Source: Burkholderiales bacterium (lineage in GTDB: Bacteria > Pseudomonadota > Gammaproteobacteria > Burkholderiales > Burkholderiaceae). Taken from it: a stretch of DNA of 7,352 nucleotides. The stretch lies in assembly GCA_903643055.1 (NCBI GenBank), contig CAHJWV010000581.1, positions 1-7,352 on the forward strand, written 5' to 3'. Positions 1 to 6,386 of the stretch are shown one piece after another. Each line of letters opens with the position of its first letter. Position 1 is the stretch's first letter. The notes beneath the pieces were generated by a model. The model was not told the DNA's origin, made no database searches, and worked only from the letters and a program-made list of their open reading frames with translations. The position numbers were made by a program, and so were the translations under genes.

Positions 1-2
1 AT

Positions 3-200
3 ACAAAATCAGGACCAAGGGCTGAATATTTTATGAGCTTGCTGCACCGTCTTATGAATAATCCTTCACCTGACAGGGGAACATCGGTCAAAAGAATAAT
101 TTACAGTCGTTATTCAGGAGAAGCCCATTCGGACGGCGCCTGGCAAAAGTACTGCGAGCAGATGCCTGCAGGCCATTCAAAGTACCCCAAAGGAACATAA
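3..200 (+). CDS. 3' end of an unrecognised reading frame (partial at window edge)
   Basis: This frame is open from the left edge of the window to a TAA at 198-200, giving 65 visible codons. The first in-frame ATG is at 33, which would leave a 55-residue protein, but the frame has no stop before it, so the true start may lie outside the window. The visible end is polar and contains several Tyr, Lys and His residues (it ends QMPAGHSKYPKGT). I do not recognise a family. Its stop codon overlaps the ATG of the next gene as TAATG, and the AAAGGAA ribosome binding site of that gene lies inside its last codons, which suggests translational coupling. The base composition is AT-richer than the rest of the window. 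It could also be a chance open frame; the stop/start overlap is the main support. Confidence 0.4.
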   Translation, partial: TKSGPRAEYFMSLLHRLMNNPSPDRGTSVKRIIYSRYSGEAHSDGAWQKYCEQMPAGHSKYPKGT

Positions 201-508
201 TGTCGAGTATCGCGGAAAGCGACGAAGGCCAACGCGGATGGGTCAAGCCCACTCGGCGTCGCACACTTGCTGAATTGAAGGTATTGATCGATGAAAAGCG
301 TGCCGAGCTCGACGTGCTTGTTCAAGAAGCCAATGAGTTAACGAATGACGGCCGCTTGCAGGCGATCGCCACCGCCCGCAATATCATGCGAGCCCATCAA
401 TTGACACTCGACGATGTTTTAGAAAAACCGCCCGTGCGCGCATCGAAGAAAGAGCGCGCGGCGGAAAGCAATGAGCTTGGCCCGCAGGACCAGCTTGACC
501 TTGAGTGA
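200..508 (+). CDS. H-NS-like protein lacking the C-terminal DNA-binding motif
   Basis: The 102-residue product resembles the N-terminal part of the betaproteobacterial H-NS/BpH3-type nucleoid proteins. A charged helical stretch (about residues 22-47, LAELKVLIDEKRAELDVL) is followed by IATARNIMRAHQLTLDDVL (about 56-74), the pattern usually seen just before the linker in this family. Family members normally continue with a motif of the YR(D/N)P..G..W.GRG.(R/K)P.W type that binds AT-rich DNA. Here the protein ends instead in a charged, hydrophilic tail (KPPVRASKKERAAES..., acidic at the end) without it. The start is supported by AAAGGAA at 189-195, and the ATG overlaps the upstream stop. By analogy with truncated H-NS-like proteins it may bind a full-length H-NS partner and alter its silencing activity, but that is inference. 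A lone coiled-coil protein of other function is the alternative. Confidence 0.65.
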   Translation: MSSIAESDEGQRGWVKPTRRRTLAELKVLIDEKRAELDVLVQEANELTNDGRLQAIATARNIMRAHQLTLDDVLEKPPVRASKKERAAESNELGPQDQLDLE

Positions 509-1077
509 AAACATTCGCTGCCTTAAAGGGTTTCAGGGTTAATCCAATTCTTTGAGTTCAGCTTCAAACTTGGCTTCATCGGTGGCATGTGATTCGCCCT
601 GTTTCGAAAGCATTTCATTGCGTCAGCCAGCGGTTCGTTACCTCGCCGTCAGGTCGTCGCCGCTGAATGGCGCCATCGACCGTGGCGACAAAGCTGAGCA
701 GGGGCAAAATCAACGGCTTTCGGCCAATATCACCGGGCCGGCGAACCTGCGAAGCGGCTCATCGTCGACCTGATCGATTTTTCCGTGACTCGCGTTGGGA
801 ACGGGCTGACTGAATTGCGCAAGCTGACCGCCCTTCATTAGTTCACCGGCAGCTTCATTCATCCCCATCGCGCCATTGCGCCAGTCCGCTTCGCCATCGG
901 TGACCGATGACAGCCGGGTGAAGAGCAAAAGACCTCGGCTCGGTATTGCGCGACATTGCCTGTTCCTCGTTTGCAGCGCGTGTTTCGCCTTGTCCTACAA
1001 CACCACTGACATTGCACTGACTGCTGAACGCAACGATGCCAGATACGCTGCGCGGCAATCAACCATCGGAGTGTCGA
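509..1077. other. Gene-poor stretch with frame-broken coding-like pieces
   Basis: I find no intact gene with a credible ribosome binding site and composition in this 569-bp stretch. On the minus strand there is a short coding-like tail ending in a TAA at 541-539 (MLSKQGESHATDEAKFEAEL followed by KELD), with in-frame stops a few codons before it. A second coding-like piece in another minus frame includes LPLLSFVATVDGAIQ and ends at a TGA at 617-615, which overlaps an ATG as ATGA. A minus frame at 928-710 is open for 72 codons but matches nothing I know. Decayed remains of one or two genes would explain this; chance open frames would too. No terminator with a T-run is obvious after the H-NS-like gene. 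Confidence 0.35.
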
Positions 1078-1191
1078 ATGCCTGCAACCGCAAAGAAAAC
1101 TGTCGCGCCATGCGTACCAAAAAATGATCGGGTGGCGTTGGGTCAGAAGATGATCAAGTGCAAGCAGCAACTCTTGGTGACCATCGCCTAA
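1078..1191 (+). CDS. Candidate 37-residue basic small protein
   Basis: An ATG at 1078 is preceded by GGAG at 1068-1071 with a normal spacing of 6 bases, and the frame runs to a TAA at 1189-1191. The product is basic, with six lysines, and has two cysteines (MPATAKKTVAPC..., then QKMIKCKQQLLVTIA at the end). An in-frame ATG at 1036 would make it 51 residues but has no ribosome binding site. It ends six bases before the first possible start of the iron permease gene, so it could be a leader or a co-translated partner. I recognise no family. It could be a remnant of a longer gene or a chance frame; the good ribosome binding site is the main support. Confidence 0.35.
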   Translation: MPATAKKTVAPCVPKNDRVALGQKMIKCKQQLLVTIA

Positions 1192-1197
1192 CGCGAC

Positions 1198-1743
1198 ATG
1201 GTCATGGACAAAGTTTTGAATTGCACCGGCGCCTCAGGGTCCGATCCCTTGGGCGCAATGCCGAGCACCAACACGTCGTCATATGCTCAGCGCTCCGCGC
1301 TGCTAACGGCGTTCGATCGGTTTGCTTCAGCGGTAACGCGTGGCGCGGGTTCGCCAATCGCTTTCTGCCTGGCGCTCTTCAGCGTGGTGATCTGGGCAGG
1401 GCTTGGGCCGGTCTTTCGCTATTCGGAAGATTGGCAGTTGGTGATCAACACCAGCACGACCATCATCACGTTTTTGATGGTCTTTCTGATCCAGCAAAGC
1501 CAAAACAAAGACAGTGTGGCGTTGCACCTGAAGCTCAACGAGCTCCTGGCCGCCAACAAGCAAGCCAGCAATCGGATGATTGGCATCGAGTCTCTCGATG
1601 AACAAGACCTTCACGAAGTGGCCGCCTTCTATGTGCGTCTGGCAGAACGCGCAAAAAATGCGGGGGGAGGCAAAGAAACACATTCCATCGATGAAGAAGG
1701 AATGCCAACCGATGCCGGCCCGAGTACGAGGTCCGTCCAATGA
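1198..1743 (+). CDS. Low-affinity iron permease family membrane protein
   Basis: The 181-residue product matches the bacterial low-affinity iron permease family (related by name to yeast Fet4). The family core is visible: FDRFASAVTRGAGSPIAF (39-56), a first membrane helix to about residue 74 with WAGLGPVF, the conserved WQLVINTSTTIITFLMVFLIQ (79-99) forming the second helix, and the following QSQNKDSVALHLKLNEL (100-116). The C-terminal part is soluble and helical (ESLDEQDLHEVAAFYVRLAERA). Two helices are normal for this family, so it may act as an oligomer in the inner membrane. Metal transport is assumed from the family name and is poorly proven in bacteria. The start is uncertain: ATGs at 1198, 1204 and 1258 are all in frame and none has a strong ribosome binding site; 1258 would give MPSTNTSSYAQ just before the core. 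The stop overlaps the next ATG (ATGA), so the two genes are probably translated together. Confidence 0.85.
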   Translation: MVMDKVLNCTGASGSDPLGAMPSTNTSSYAQRSALLTAFDRFASAVTRGAGSPIAFCLALFSVVIWAGLGPVFRYSEDWQLVINTSTTIITFLMVFLIQQSQNKDSVALHLKLNELLAANKQASNRMIGIESLDEQDLHEVAAFYVRLAERAKNAGGGKETHSIDEEGMPTDAGPSTRSVQ

Positions 1744-1973
1744 TGGACGTTTGGCAACTCCTGCAATGGCCCGCCATGGCAATCACCTTGCTGGCAGCTT
1801 GGCTCGTGGCATCCAAAAGCGAACGCGCTCGAGCGTGGGGCTTTTGGGTGTTCATCGCAAGCAACGTTCTCTGGATTGCTTGGGGATGGCACTCCCAGGC
1901 CTGGGCGCTGGTCGTGCTGCAATTCGGTCTCGCTGCAATGAATGCGCGCGGCGCAGCGAAGAATGACGGTTGA
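1740..1973 (+). CDS. Small two-helix membrane protein coupled to the iron permease
   Basis: The 77-residue protein has two hydrophobic helices, about residues 8-23 (LQWPAMAITLLAAWLV) and about 33-66 (GFWVFIASNVLWIAWGW, then ALVVLQFGLAAMNARG), joined by a short basic loop (SKSERARA). Its ATG overlaps the permease stop as ATGA at 1740-1743; a second ATG at 1743 is possible. The Trp-rich segment FWVFIASNVLWIAWGWHSQ gives it a recognisable pattern. From memory, similar small proteins are found in proteobacteria, but I cannot name a characterised function. The coupling suggests it is a subunit or accessory of the permease, or at least is needed in similar amounts. Confidence 0.75.
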   Translation: MMDVWQLLQWPAMAITLLAAWLVASKSERARAWGFWVFIASNVLWIAWGWHSQAWALVVLQFGLAAMNARGAAKNDG

Positions 1974-2001
1974 CTCTTTCTTGCAAGTCCAAGGTCCGCC
2001 T

Positions 2002-2016
2002 GCGTTGTATCAACGC
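2002..2016. terminator. Possible bidirectional hairpin between convergent genes
   Basis: GCGTTG and CAACGC form a perfect 6-bp stem with a TAT loop. It lies in the 42-bp gap between the convergent ends of the small membrane protein gene (stop at 1973) and the DUF72 gene (stop at 2016-2018). The position suits a two-way terminator, but there is no clear T-run on either side, so it is weak. Confidence 0.3.
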
Positions 2017-2813
2017 TAAGCCGATCTCAGAAGGGCTCGGTAGGCCCAAGCGTTGGTGAGGGCGCAGCCACCGGCCGTGTTATCGAAGATGCTCCAAACC
2101 GTTGCTTCGGCCGACCACGAAGCCTGTTCATTTGCCCGCTCGCTCAACCAGACCGGTTCATAAGCCGACCAATACATGCGCGGTGAGCCATGCCAACGGC
2201 GATAGATCACGGCGCCTTGGCCATCGTTGTTCTCACCCATCCACCCGCCTGGGTGAACCGCGGCAGGCACACGCGCCGGGTCGGCTGCAGCGCGCCCTAC
2301 GCGCAGCGATTGCAGCACCTTCTCCGCCTTGTCAGTGAACCAACTCGGATGTCTGGGTTCGCAGATCACGGCGCCGTCGAACATCTCCGAGAGCACGCCA
2401 AAGAAGGTACGAGCTACACGCGAATCGAAGGCAAGCGACGGCGGAAGCTGCACCAGAACGATGGCCAGCTTCTTTTCCAAGCCACCCGCCTGTGCCAGGA
2501 ATGTCTTCAACGGCTCGCGTGCACCGCGAAGCTTGCTTTCATGGCTGATGGCCTTGGGAATCTTCACTGCGAAGCGGAAGGCCTCGGGTGTGCTGGCTGC
2601 CCACCGCTGATAAACCTCGCGCTGGTGAGGCCGATAAAACGATGAATTGATCTCGACGCAAGCCATCTTGCGTGCATAGCGTTCGAGGTGAGTTCCTTCG
2701 CCTGCAAATTGGCTCGCATTCGAACCCGGGATCGCCCATCCCGCGGTGCCAATCAACGAAGCCACTGCGGCGCCTGATAGCGAGAGTTTTTGCGAGTGGC
2801 GACGGTGCGCCAT
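2016..2813 (-). CDS. DUF72 (YecE-like) family protein
   Basis: The 265-residue protein shows the DUF72 TIM-barrel-like fold pattern in order: LIGTAGWAIPG (20-30), VEINSSFYR (53-61), FRFAVKIPKAISH (79-91), LAIVLVQLPPSLAFD (116-130), ICEPRHPSWF (150-159), YRRWHGSPRMY (204-214) and WSIFDNTAGGCALTNAW (240-256). Its length is normal for the family. The ATG at 2813 has AAAGGT close upstream. DUF72 proteins are widespread and have no firmly proven reaction; nuclease or nucleic-acid roles have been suggested from structure, and I do not assert one. It is the last gene of the minus-strand cluster, 98 bp after the DUF1264 gene. The first 18 residues (MAHRRHSQKLSLSGAAVA) lie ahead of the family core and may be a local extension. 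Confidence 0.88.
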   Translation of the reverse strand: MAHRRHSQKLSLSGAAVASLIGTAGWAIPGSNASQFAGEGTHLERYARKMACVEINSSFYRPHQREVYQRWAASTPEAFRFAVKIPKAISHESKLRGAREPLKTFLAQAGGLEKKLAIVLVQLPPSLAFDSRVARTFFGVLSEMFDGAVICEPRHPSWFTDKAEKVLQSLRVGRAAADPARVPAAVHPGGWMGENNDGQGAVIYRRWHGSPRMYWSAYEPVWLSERANEQASWSAEATVWSIFDNTAGGCALTNAWAYRALLRSA

Positions 2814-2911
2814 CGACCTTTTAACGGCATGTCTTTTCAGCCCTCGTCATGCGCTGCTCGGCATTCGTAGCCTTCTCGGGTTTCTTGGTTTTCTGAGCCC
2901 TTCGTCTCCGT

Positions 2912-3736
2912 TCAACGAGACTCATGGGACCTCGCGTTCGCGTTGGCACTCTCGTTCACCGTTTGCGGTTTTGACGCACTTTCCTCATGGCGATGCTGGT
3001 TGCCGGTCGGGTCTGAGATCTGCGTCACTGCGCCATGCGTCCAGCCATCGGCACCGGGATCGATCTTCGGTGCGACAAGGTCTTGCCGAGCCGCCTTCTT
3101 CTGATCGCTTTGAATGTCAAAGCGTTGGTCCCGCGTGGCCACCATGGCGGGGTCTACCTGACCATCTGCCGTAAATCCCATCATCAACTGCGGCACGCCC
3201 AGCGGCAGCTTCTTATCGAGGTCTGTGTGCCAGGTGTGCCAAGTTTTTCCATACGTGTGCATCAGCTTGTCCATCAGCTGATGCTCCGCAATGTCCGGGA
3301 TGCCCGGTGCGATCAATTGCCCCGACTTCACCTCGTGGACATGGCTATGCCATAGCGCTTTCTCTGGAAGTGGCAAGGTGGCAAACAAGGTCTCGCTGAT
3401 CACATACTCGATGCCCATCATCTTTGCGTTGCGCTCATTACCGTCATAGATCACGCATTGGATAAGGTCTTCGTTGAGCACCGTACAGAAATGATGAGCC
3501 TCCATTTGAATGTTTTGCTTTCCGTTGTAGAAGTGAAAGCCGTCCAGGTAGACATGTATCGCATCGATGGGCCGCTTGGCCTGTAATACCGCTGCGCCGG
3601 CTTCCAAGAGTTTGGTACGCCCTTTGGCCTCTCGCCCTGGGGTCGCTACGGGAGATTCTGTGTTGACCTTGCCACAGGCGCCAAGATCAAAGGCGAGGGA
3701 GACGATCAACAATCCTGTATGCCATCGCTTGAACAT
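2912..3736 (-). CDS. DUF1264 (oil-body-associated-protein-like) lipoprotein
   Basis: The 274-residue product begins with a lipoprotein signal: basic start MFKRWH, hydrophobic stretch, and lipobox LGAC with the acylated Cys at 21. The mature part matches DUF1264, the domain of plant oil-body-associated proteins and their bacterial relatives: IDAIHVYLDGFHFYNG (57-72), AHHFCTVLNEDLIQCVIYDG (80-99), GIEYVISETLF (108-118), WHSHVHEVKSGQLIAPGIP (129-147), GKTWHTWHTD (163-172) and LPLGVPQLMMGFTADGQ (177-193). The many conserved His residues could bind metal, but this is not proven. A polar tail of about 40 residues with a QHRHEES stretch follows the domain. The ATG is preceded by a perfect AGGAGG eight bases upstream. 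The protein should be anchored to the inner or outer membrane facing the periplasm. Its function is unknown. It sits 86 bp after the DUF421 gene and may be co-transcribed with it. Confidence 0.87.
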   Translation of the reverse strand: MFKRWHTGLLIVSLAFDLGACGKVNTESPVATPGREAKGRTKLLEAGAAVLQAKRPIDAIHVYLDGFHFYNGKQNIQMEAHHFCTVLNEDLIQCVIYDGNERNAKMMGIEYVISETLFATLPLPEKALWHSHVHEVKSGQLIAPGIPDIAEHQLMDKLMHTYGKTWHTWHTDLDKKLPLGVPQLMMGFTADGQVDPAMVATRDQRFDIQSDQKKAARQDLVAPKIDPGADGWTHGAVTQISDPTGNQHRHEESASKPQTVNESANANARSHESR

Positions 3737-3822
3737 GTCGCCTCCTGATTGAAGTAAGAAGCCTGCCGCTTATCGAAGCGAATCGGCTCCGGGCTTTATG
3801 GACCCGTGCTGTCGCTGTCGAA

Positions 3823-4284
3823 TCAGCCTCGTTTCAAAATGCTAATGCCGCCATCGGTTTCCAGCACCGCAGATCGCATCTCGGCCAGCTCGCAGTCGCT
3901 CTCGCGAAGCGCCCTCTCCACCTCGGCCATGCCGATGCGGTGCTTGCGCAATACACCATCGAACAGTGCCCCATCGCGACCCAGCAGCACCGGCACCCCG
4001 TCGATCAGCTGTTCGATGCGCTTACTGCGCGTACTGAGGTAGCCGATTGCCATGTTCAGAGCGATTAGGGTCGACGCAATCAACAAGCCACCGAGCAAGG
4101 AGTTGTCGGCGCCGGAGAGCGAGTTGCTGACGCTCTCGCTGAGCAGCATCACCACCAACAGATCAAAGGGCGTGAACTGTCCCACCGTGCGTTTGCCCGA
4201 CAGCCTCACCAGCAGCATCAGCACGAGGTACACGCAGGCACCTCGCACGACGAACTCCCACCACGGCATCGCGAGGTCAAACAC
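3823..4284 (-). CDS. Short DUF421 (YetF-like) membrane protein, GTG start
   Basis: The 153-residue protein has the DUF421 layout. The start MFDLAMPWWEFVVRGACVYL is typical. It is followed by helix 1 (about 11-27), the signature LVRLSGKRTVGQFTPFDLLV (25-44), helices 2 and 3 (about 41-58 and 62-84), and the soluble domain IDGVPVLLGRDGALFDGVL (94-112), KHRIGMAEVERALRESD and LETDGGISILKRG at the end. Bacillus YetF-type proteins are longer (about 220-230 residues) and carry a second part after this, so this is the short proteobacterial form. The GTG at 4284 is chosen because family members usually begin MFDL; an ATG at 4269 (MPWWEF) is possible. Neither has a strong ribosome binding site. The role is unknown; YetF homologues have been connected with spores and stress. 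It lies 51 bp after the dehydrogenase gene. Confidence 0.87.
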   Translation of the reverse strand: MFDLAMPWWEFVVRGACVYLVLMLLVRLSGKRTVGQFTPFDLLVVMLLSESVSNSLSGADNSLLGGLLIASTLIALNMAIGYLSTRSKRIEQLIDGVPVLLGRDGALFDGVLRKHRIGMAEVERALRESDCELAEMRSAVLETDGGISILKRG

Positions 4285-4335
4285 AGGAAGACGGGATTGA
4301 ATGGTTCAATGGGTCTGACACAGTCAATGTCGATC

Positions 4336-5505
4336 TCAATAGGGCGTCAGCACCACCTTGCGACAGGCATCCTCTTTTTTGTTGAAGATCTCATAGCCTC
4401 GTGCCGCCTCGCTCAAGGGCAAGCGATGGCTGATGATGGCAGCCGGGTTCAGGCGCCCATCGGAGATGAATTGAAGCAACTCCGGCATGAAACGTTGCGT
4501 GTGCGTCTGACCGCTCTTGAAGGTCAGGCCCTTCTCGAAGGCATCGCCAAACAAGAAGGCGTGAATGAAGCCGGCATACACGCCAGGCACGCTGACAATG
4601 CCACCGCGCCGTGTAGCCGCAATGGCTTGGCGTAAGGCCGCACCGCTGGAGCCTTCGAGCTTCAGGTTCGTCAGCAGGGTCTCGGTCGTGCTGCCCTTGG
4701 CTTCGAAGCCGACCGCGTCGATCGAGGTGTCGACACCGCGCGAGCCGGTCGCTTCGATGATGAACGCAGCCGGGTCATCGACCTCGTCAAAGTTGATCGG
4801 ATGCACGCCGTAGGTGGCGGCTGCAAAGTCCAATCGGTAAGCATGGTGGTCGACCATGAAGATGCGCTCGGCACCCAACATGCGGCATGATGCTGCCGCC
4901 ATCAAACCGACCGGGCCAGCACCGAAGATCGCAACCGTCGAGCCCTTCTTAACCTCGCCGTTGAGTGCCGCCTGATAGCCGGTGGGCAGGATGTCGGACA
5001 AAAACAATACCTGGTCGTCGCGCAAGGTCGAATCGGGAATCAACAGCGGCCCGACGTTGGCCTTCGGCACGCGTACAAACTCGGCCTGGCCGCCGGCATA
5101 GCCACCATACAAATGGCTGTAGCCGAAGAGGCCGGCGCCCGGGCGGGTGTCTTTCTTGTTGATGATCGCCCCGCGGCCGGGATTGGTCGTCTCACAGGCG
5201 GAGAACAGTGAGCGGCTGCAAAAGAAGCAGTCGCCGCATGAGATGGTGAACGGCACGACCACCCGGTCGCCCTTCTTCAGGCGAAGCACGTTCGACCCCA
5301 CGTCTTCGACGACGCCCATGAATTCGTGCCCGAGGATGTCGCCCGACTCCATCTGGGGAATCTTGCCGCGGTAGATGTGCAGATCGGAGCCGCAGATGGC
5401 GGTCGCCGTTACGCGCAGGATGATGTCGTCACTCTGCGTGATCACCGGGTCGGGCACTGTGTCGACGCGCACGTCTTTAGAGCCATGGTAGGTCAATGCT
5501 TTCAT
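4336..5505 (-). CDS. Zinc-dependent alcohol dehydrogenase, formaldehyde-dehydrogenase-like
   Basis: The 389-residue enzyme belongs to the zinc-containing medium-chain dehydrogenases, in the branch that resembles formaldehyde dehydrogenases. The N-terminal catalytic domain has the active-site zinc ligands C38 (CGSDLH) and H60-E61 (GHEFMG). The four structural-zinc cysteines are C90, C93, C96 and C104 ([15 protein letters not shown]). The cofactor domain has [10 protein letters not shown] (about 195-204) and a D219 after the second strand (MVDHH), which favours NAD over NADP. A segment of about 20 residues ([20 protein letters not shown]) is typical of this branch. I place the start at MKALTYHG, because AGGAG sits eight bases upstream; an in-frame ATG 51 bases further up has no such signal. 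Likely reaction: NAD-linked oxidation of an alcohol or an aldehyde; the exact substrate cannot be read from sequence. It is the first gene of the four-gene block running to the DUF72 gene. Confidence 0.92.
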   Translation of the reverse strand: MKALTYHGSKDVRVDTVPDPVITQSDDIILRVTATAICGSDLHIYRGKIPQMESGDILGHEFMGVVEDVGSNVLRLKKGDRVVVPFTISCGDCFFCSRSLFSACETTNPGRGAIINKKDTRPGAGLFGYSHLYGGYAGGQAEFVRVPKANVGPLLIPDSTLRDDQVLFLSDILPTGYQAALNGEVKKGSTVAIFGAGPVGLMAAASCRMLGAERIFMVDHHAYRLDFAAATYGVHPINFDEVDDPAAFIIEATGSRGVDTSIDAVGFEAKGSTTETLLTNLKLEGSSGAALRQAIAATRRGGIVSVPGVYAGFIHAFLFGDAFEKGLTFKSGQTHTQRFMPELLQFISDGRLNPAAIISHRLPLSEAARGYEIFNKKEDACRKVVLTPY

Positions 5506-5547
5506 GCGGAACTCCTGGAGAAGATCATGCGATTTTCTTTGGCCATG

Positions 5548-5563
5548 CTGAATCAAATTTCAG
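5548..5563. promoter_or_regulatory. Imperfect palindrome upstream of the dehydrogenase gene
   Basis: CTGAATCAAATTTCAG has 6 of 8 symmetric pairs with an AT-rich centre, and lies 43 bp upstream of the dehydrogenase ATG. This is a usual size and place for an operator of a dimeric regulator. No regulator for it is visible in the window, and it may be chance. Confidence 0.22.
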
Positions 5564-5621
5564 TCAGTGGCATCCATATGACGGTGCTGGCCACTGTAGG
5601 AAGCCAATCAAAATACCAATG

Positions 5622-5714
5622 TCAGCCGCCGCCTAACGTTTCGTAGGAGAGCACGCCATCCTTCGCCTGCGTTGCGGCCGTACAAGGCATCAGAAAAATG
5701 CCTCCAAGCCGCAC
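5622..5714 (-). CDS. Candidate 30-residue reading frame with strong ribosome binding site
   Basis: A GTG at 5714 is preceded by GAGGAAGGAG, with AAGGAG at 5725-5720, five bases from the start. The frame runs to a TGA at 5624-5622 and encodes MRLGGIFLMPCTAATQAKDG followed by VLSYETLGGG. An internal ATG (MPCTAAT) is an alternative start. The short hydrophobic start and MPC segment resemble a very small lipoprotein-like leader, but the charge pattern is poor. The strong binding site is the only real support. It would lie between the DUF4142 and dehydrogenase genes, on the same strand. Confidence 0.2.
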   Translation of the reverse strand: MRLGGIFLMPCTAATQAKDGVLSYETLGGG

Positions 5715-5833
5715 CAACGCTCCTTCCTCACTACTTACTTGACTTGACGCGCCGCGTGGCTGCGTCTGTACCGCACTTACTACAGGGATGCAATTTGCTG
5801 TCCCATCGCAGCCGCTGTTGTTTCCGCTTGGCT

Positions 5834-5849
5834 CGGCAAGAACCTGCCG
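5834..5849 (-). terminator. Weak hairpin just after the DUF4142 stop
   Basis: CGGCA (5834-5838) and TGCCG (5845-5849) form a 5-bp GC-rich stem with a 6-base loop, starting two bases past the DUF4142 stop codon. There is no T-run after it on the minus strand, so it may stabilise the RNA 3' end or mean nothing. Confidence 0.25.
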
Positions 5850-5850
5850 T

Positions 5851-6372
5851 TCAGCGCGTCAAACGTTGCGCCAAGGCCAGATGATGTTCAAGCGAAGGCA
5901 AGGTTTTTTCGGCGAAGGCCTTGATCTCGGCATCTTTGACATGCGCGATCGCATTGCGAAACAGCAAGATGGTGTTCTGGTGAAGTTTGATGCCATACGA
6001 GCGCGCATAGCTTTCATCGAACTTCTCGCCCTTGTGAACGCCCAACAGCTTCACTTCGGTTTTCTGTGCCGTCGATGCCTCTTGGTCGACATCCACCTTT
6101 TTTCTCACGGCCAACTGCCGTAGTTCATCGAGCACCTTTTGATGATCCCGATCCATCACCGCGGCATAGGCCTTGACCTTCGGATCGGCCGCATGGGTCA
6201 GCGCGAGCTGGCTCGCCTCGATCTCGGCATAGCTGCTATGAACCGCCTGCTTCAAGAACTCGCCGTCCGAGGTCGCAAGAATGGTTTCCGCCGCCTGAGC
6301 GGGGCTCAGCAACATGGCCGAGGCGCAGAGCGTTGCGCCAATCAAGGTTCGCAGGGTGATCGTCAAGGCCAT
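5851..6372 (-). CDS. DUF4142 periplasmic protein
   Basis: The 173-residue product has a signal peptide (MALTITLRTLIGATLCASAM..., cleavage likely after AQA at residues 25-27) and a helical mature domain matching DUF4142. It shows DGEFLKQAVHSSYAEIEASQLAL (36-58), ADPKVKAYAAVMDRDHQKVL (62-81), FDESYARSYGIKLHQNTILLF (118-138), KDAEIKAFAEKTLPSLEHHLALAQ (146-169). The conserved DH (76-77) and the repeated His residues give it a ferritin-like four-helix look, but no metal role is proven. I chose the ATG at 6372 because GGAG lies 6378-6381 before it; upstream in-frame ATGs at 6384 and 6420 lack a binding site and would put charged residues before the signal peptide. DUF4142 proteins often occur with envelope-stress genes in soil and water proteobacteria; their role is unknown. 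Confidence 0.88.
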   Translation of the reverse strand: MALTITLRTLIGATLCASAMLLSPAQAAETILATSDGEFLKQAVHSSYAEIEASQLALTHAADPKVKAYAAVMDRDHQKVLDELRQLAVRKKVDVDQEASTAQKTEVKLLGVHKGEKFDESYARSYGIKLHQNTILLFRNAIAHVKDAEIKAFAEKTLPSLEHHLALAQRLTR

Positions 6373-6386
6373 CGAGAACTCCATTC

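Larger units (their letters stand above)
5506..5850. other. 345-bp gap upstream of the dehydrogenase gene
   Basis: No convincing gene lies here. It must hold the promoter of the dehydrogenase block and the end of the DUF4142 transcript. It has several inverted repeats: an imperfect 16-bp palindrome CTGAATCAAATTTCAG (5548-5563), CAGTGGC (5565-5571) with GCCACTG (5590-5596), and AGGCAT (5685-5690) with ATGCCT (5698-5703). The first two lie 43-91 bp before the dehydrogenase start and could be operator sites. I cannot pick out a clear -35/-10 pair. Confidence 0.4.

Noticed and set aside
876..1127. Plus-strand 83-codon frame with a hydrophobic segment
   Set aside because: No ribosome binding site, Arg/Ser/Cys-rich composition typical of an out-of-frame reading, and it overlaps the better small frame at 1078.
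3767..3780. CGCTT-ATCG-AAGCG hairpin after the DUF421 gene
   Set aside because: Only 5 bp, no T-run and a likely co-transcribed gene follows; too weak to call a terminator.
4297..4635. Plus-strand frame opposite the end of the dehydrogenase gene
   Set aside because: It is the antisense reading of a clearly conserved enzyme and matches nothing recognisable.
5631..5640. GCCTAACGTT resembling an integron attC core site
   Set aside because: No matching GTTRRRY core at the right distance, no larger folded attC structure and no integrase or cassette array in the window.
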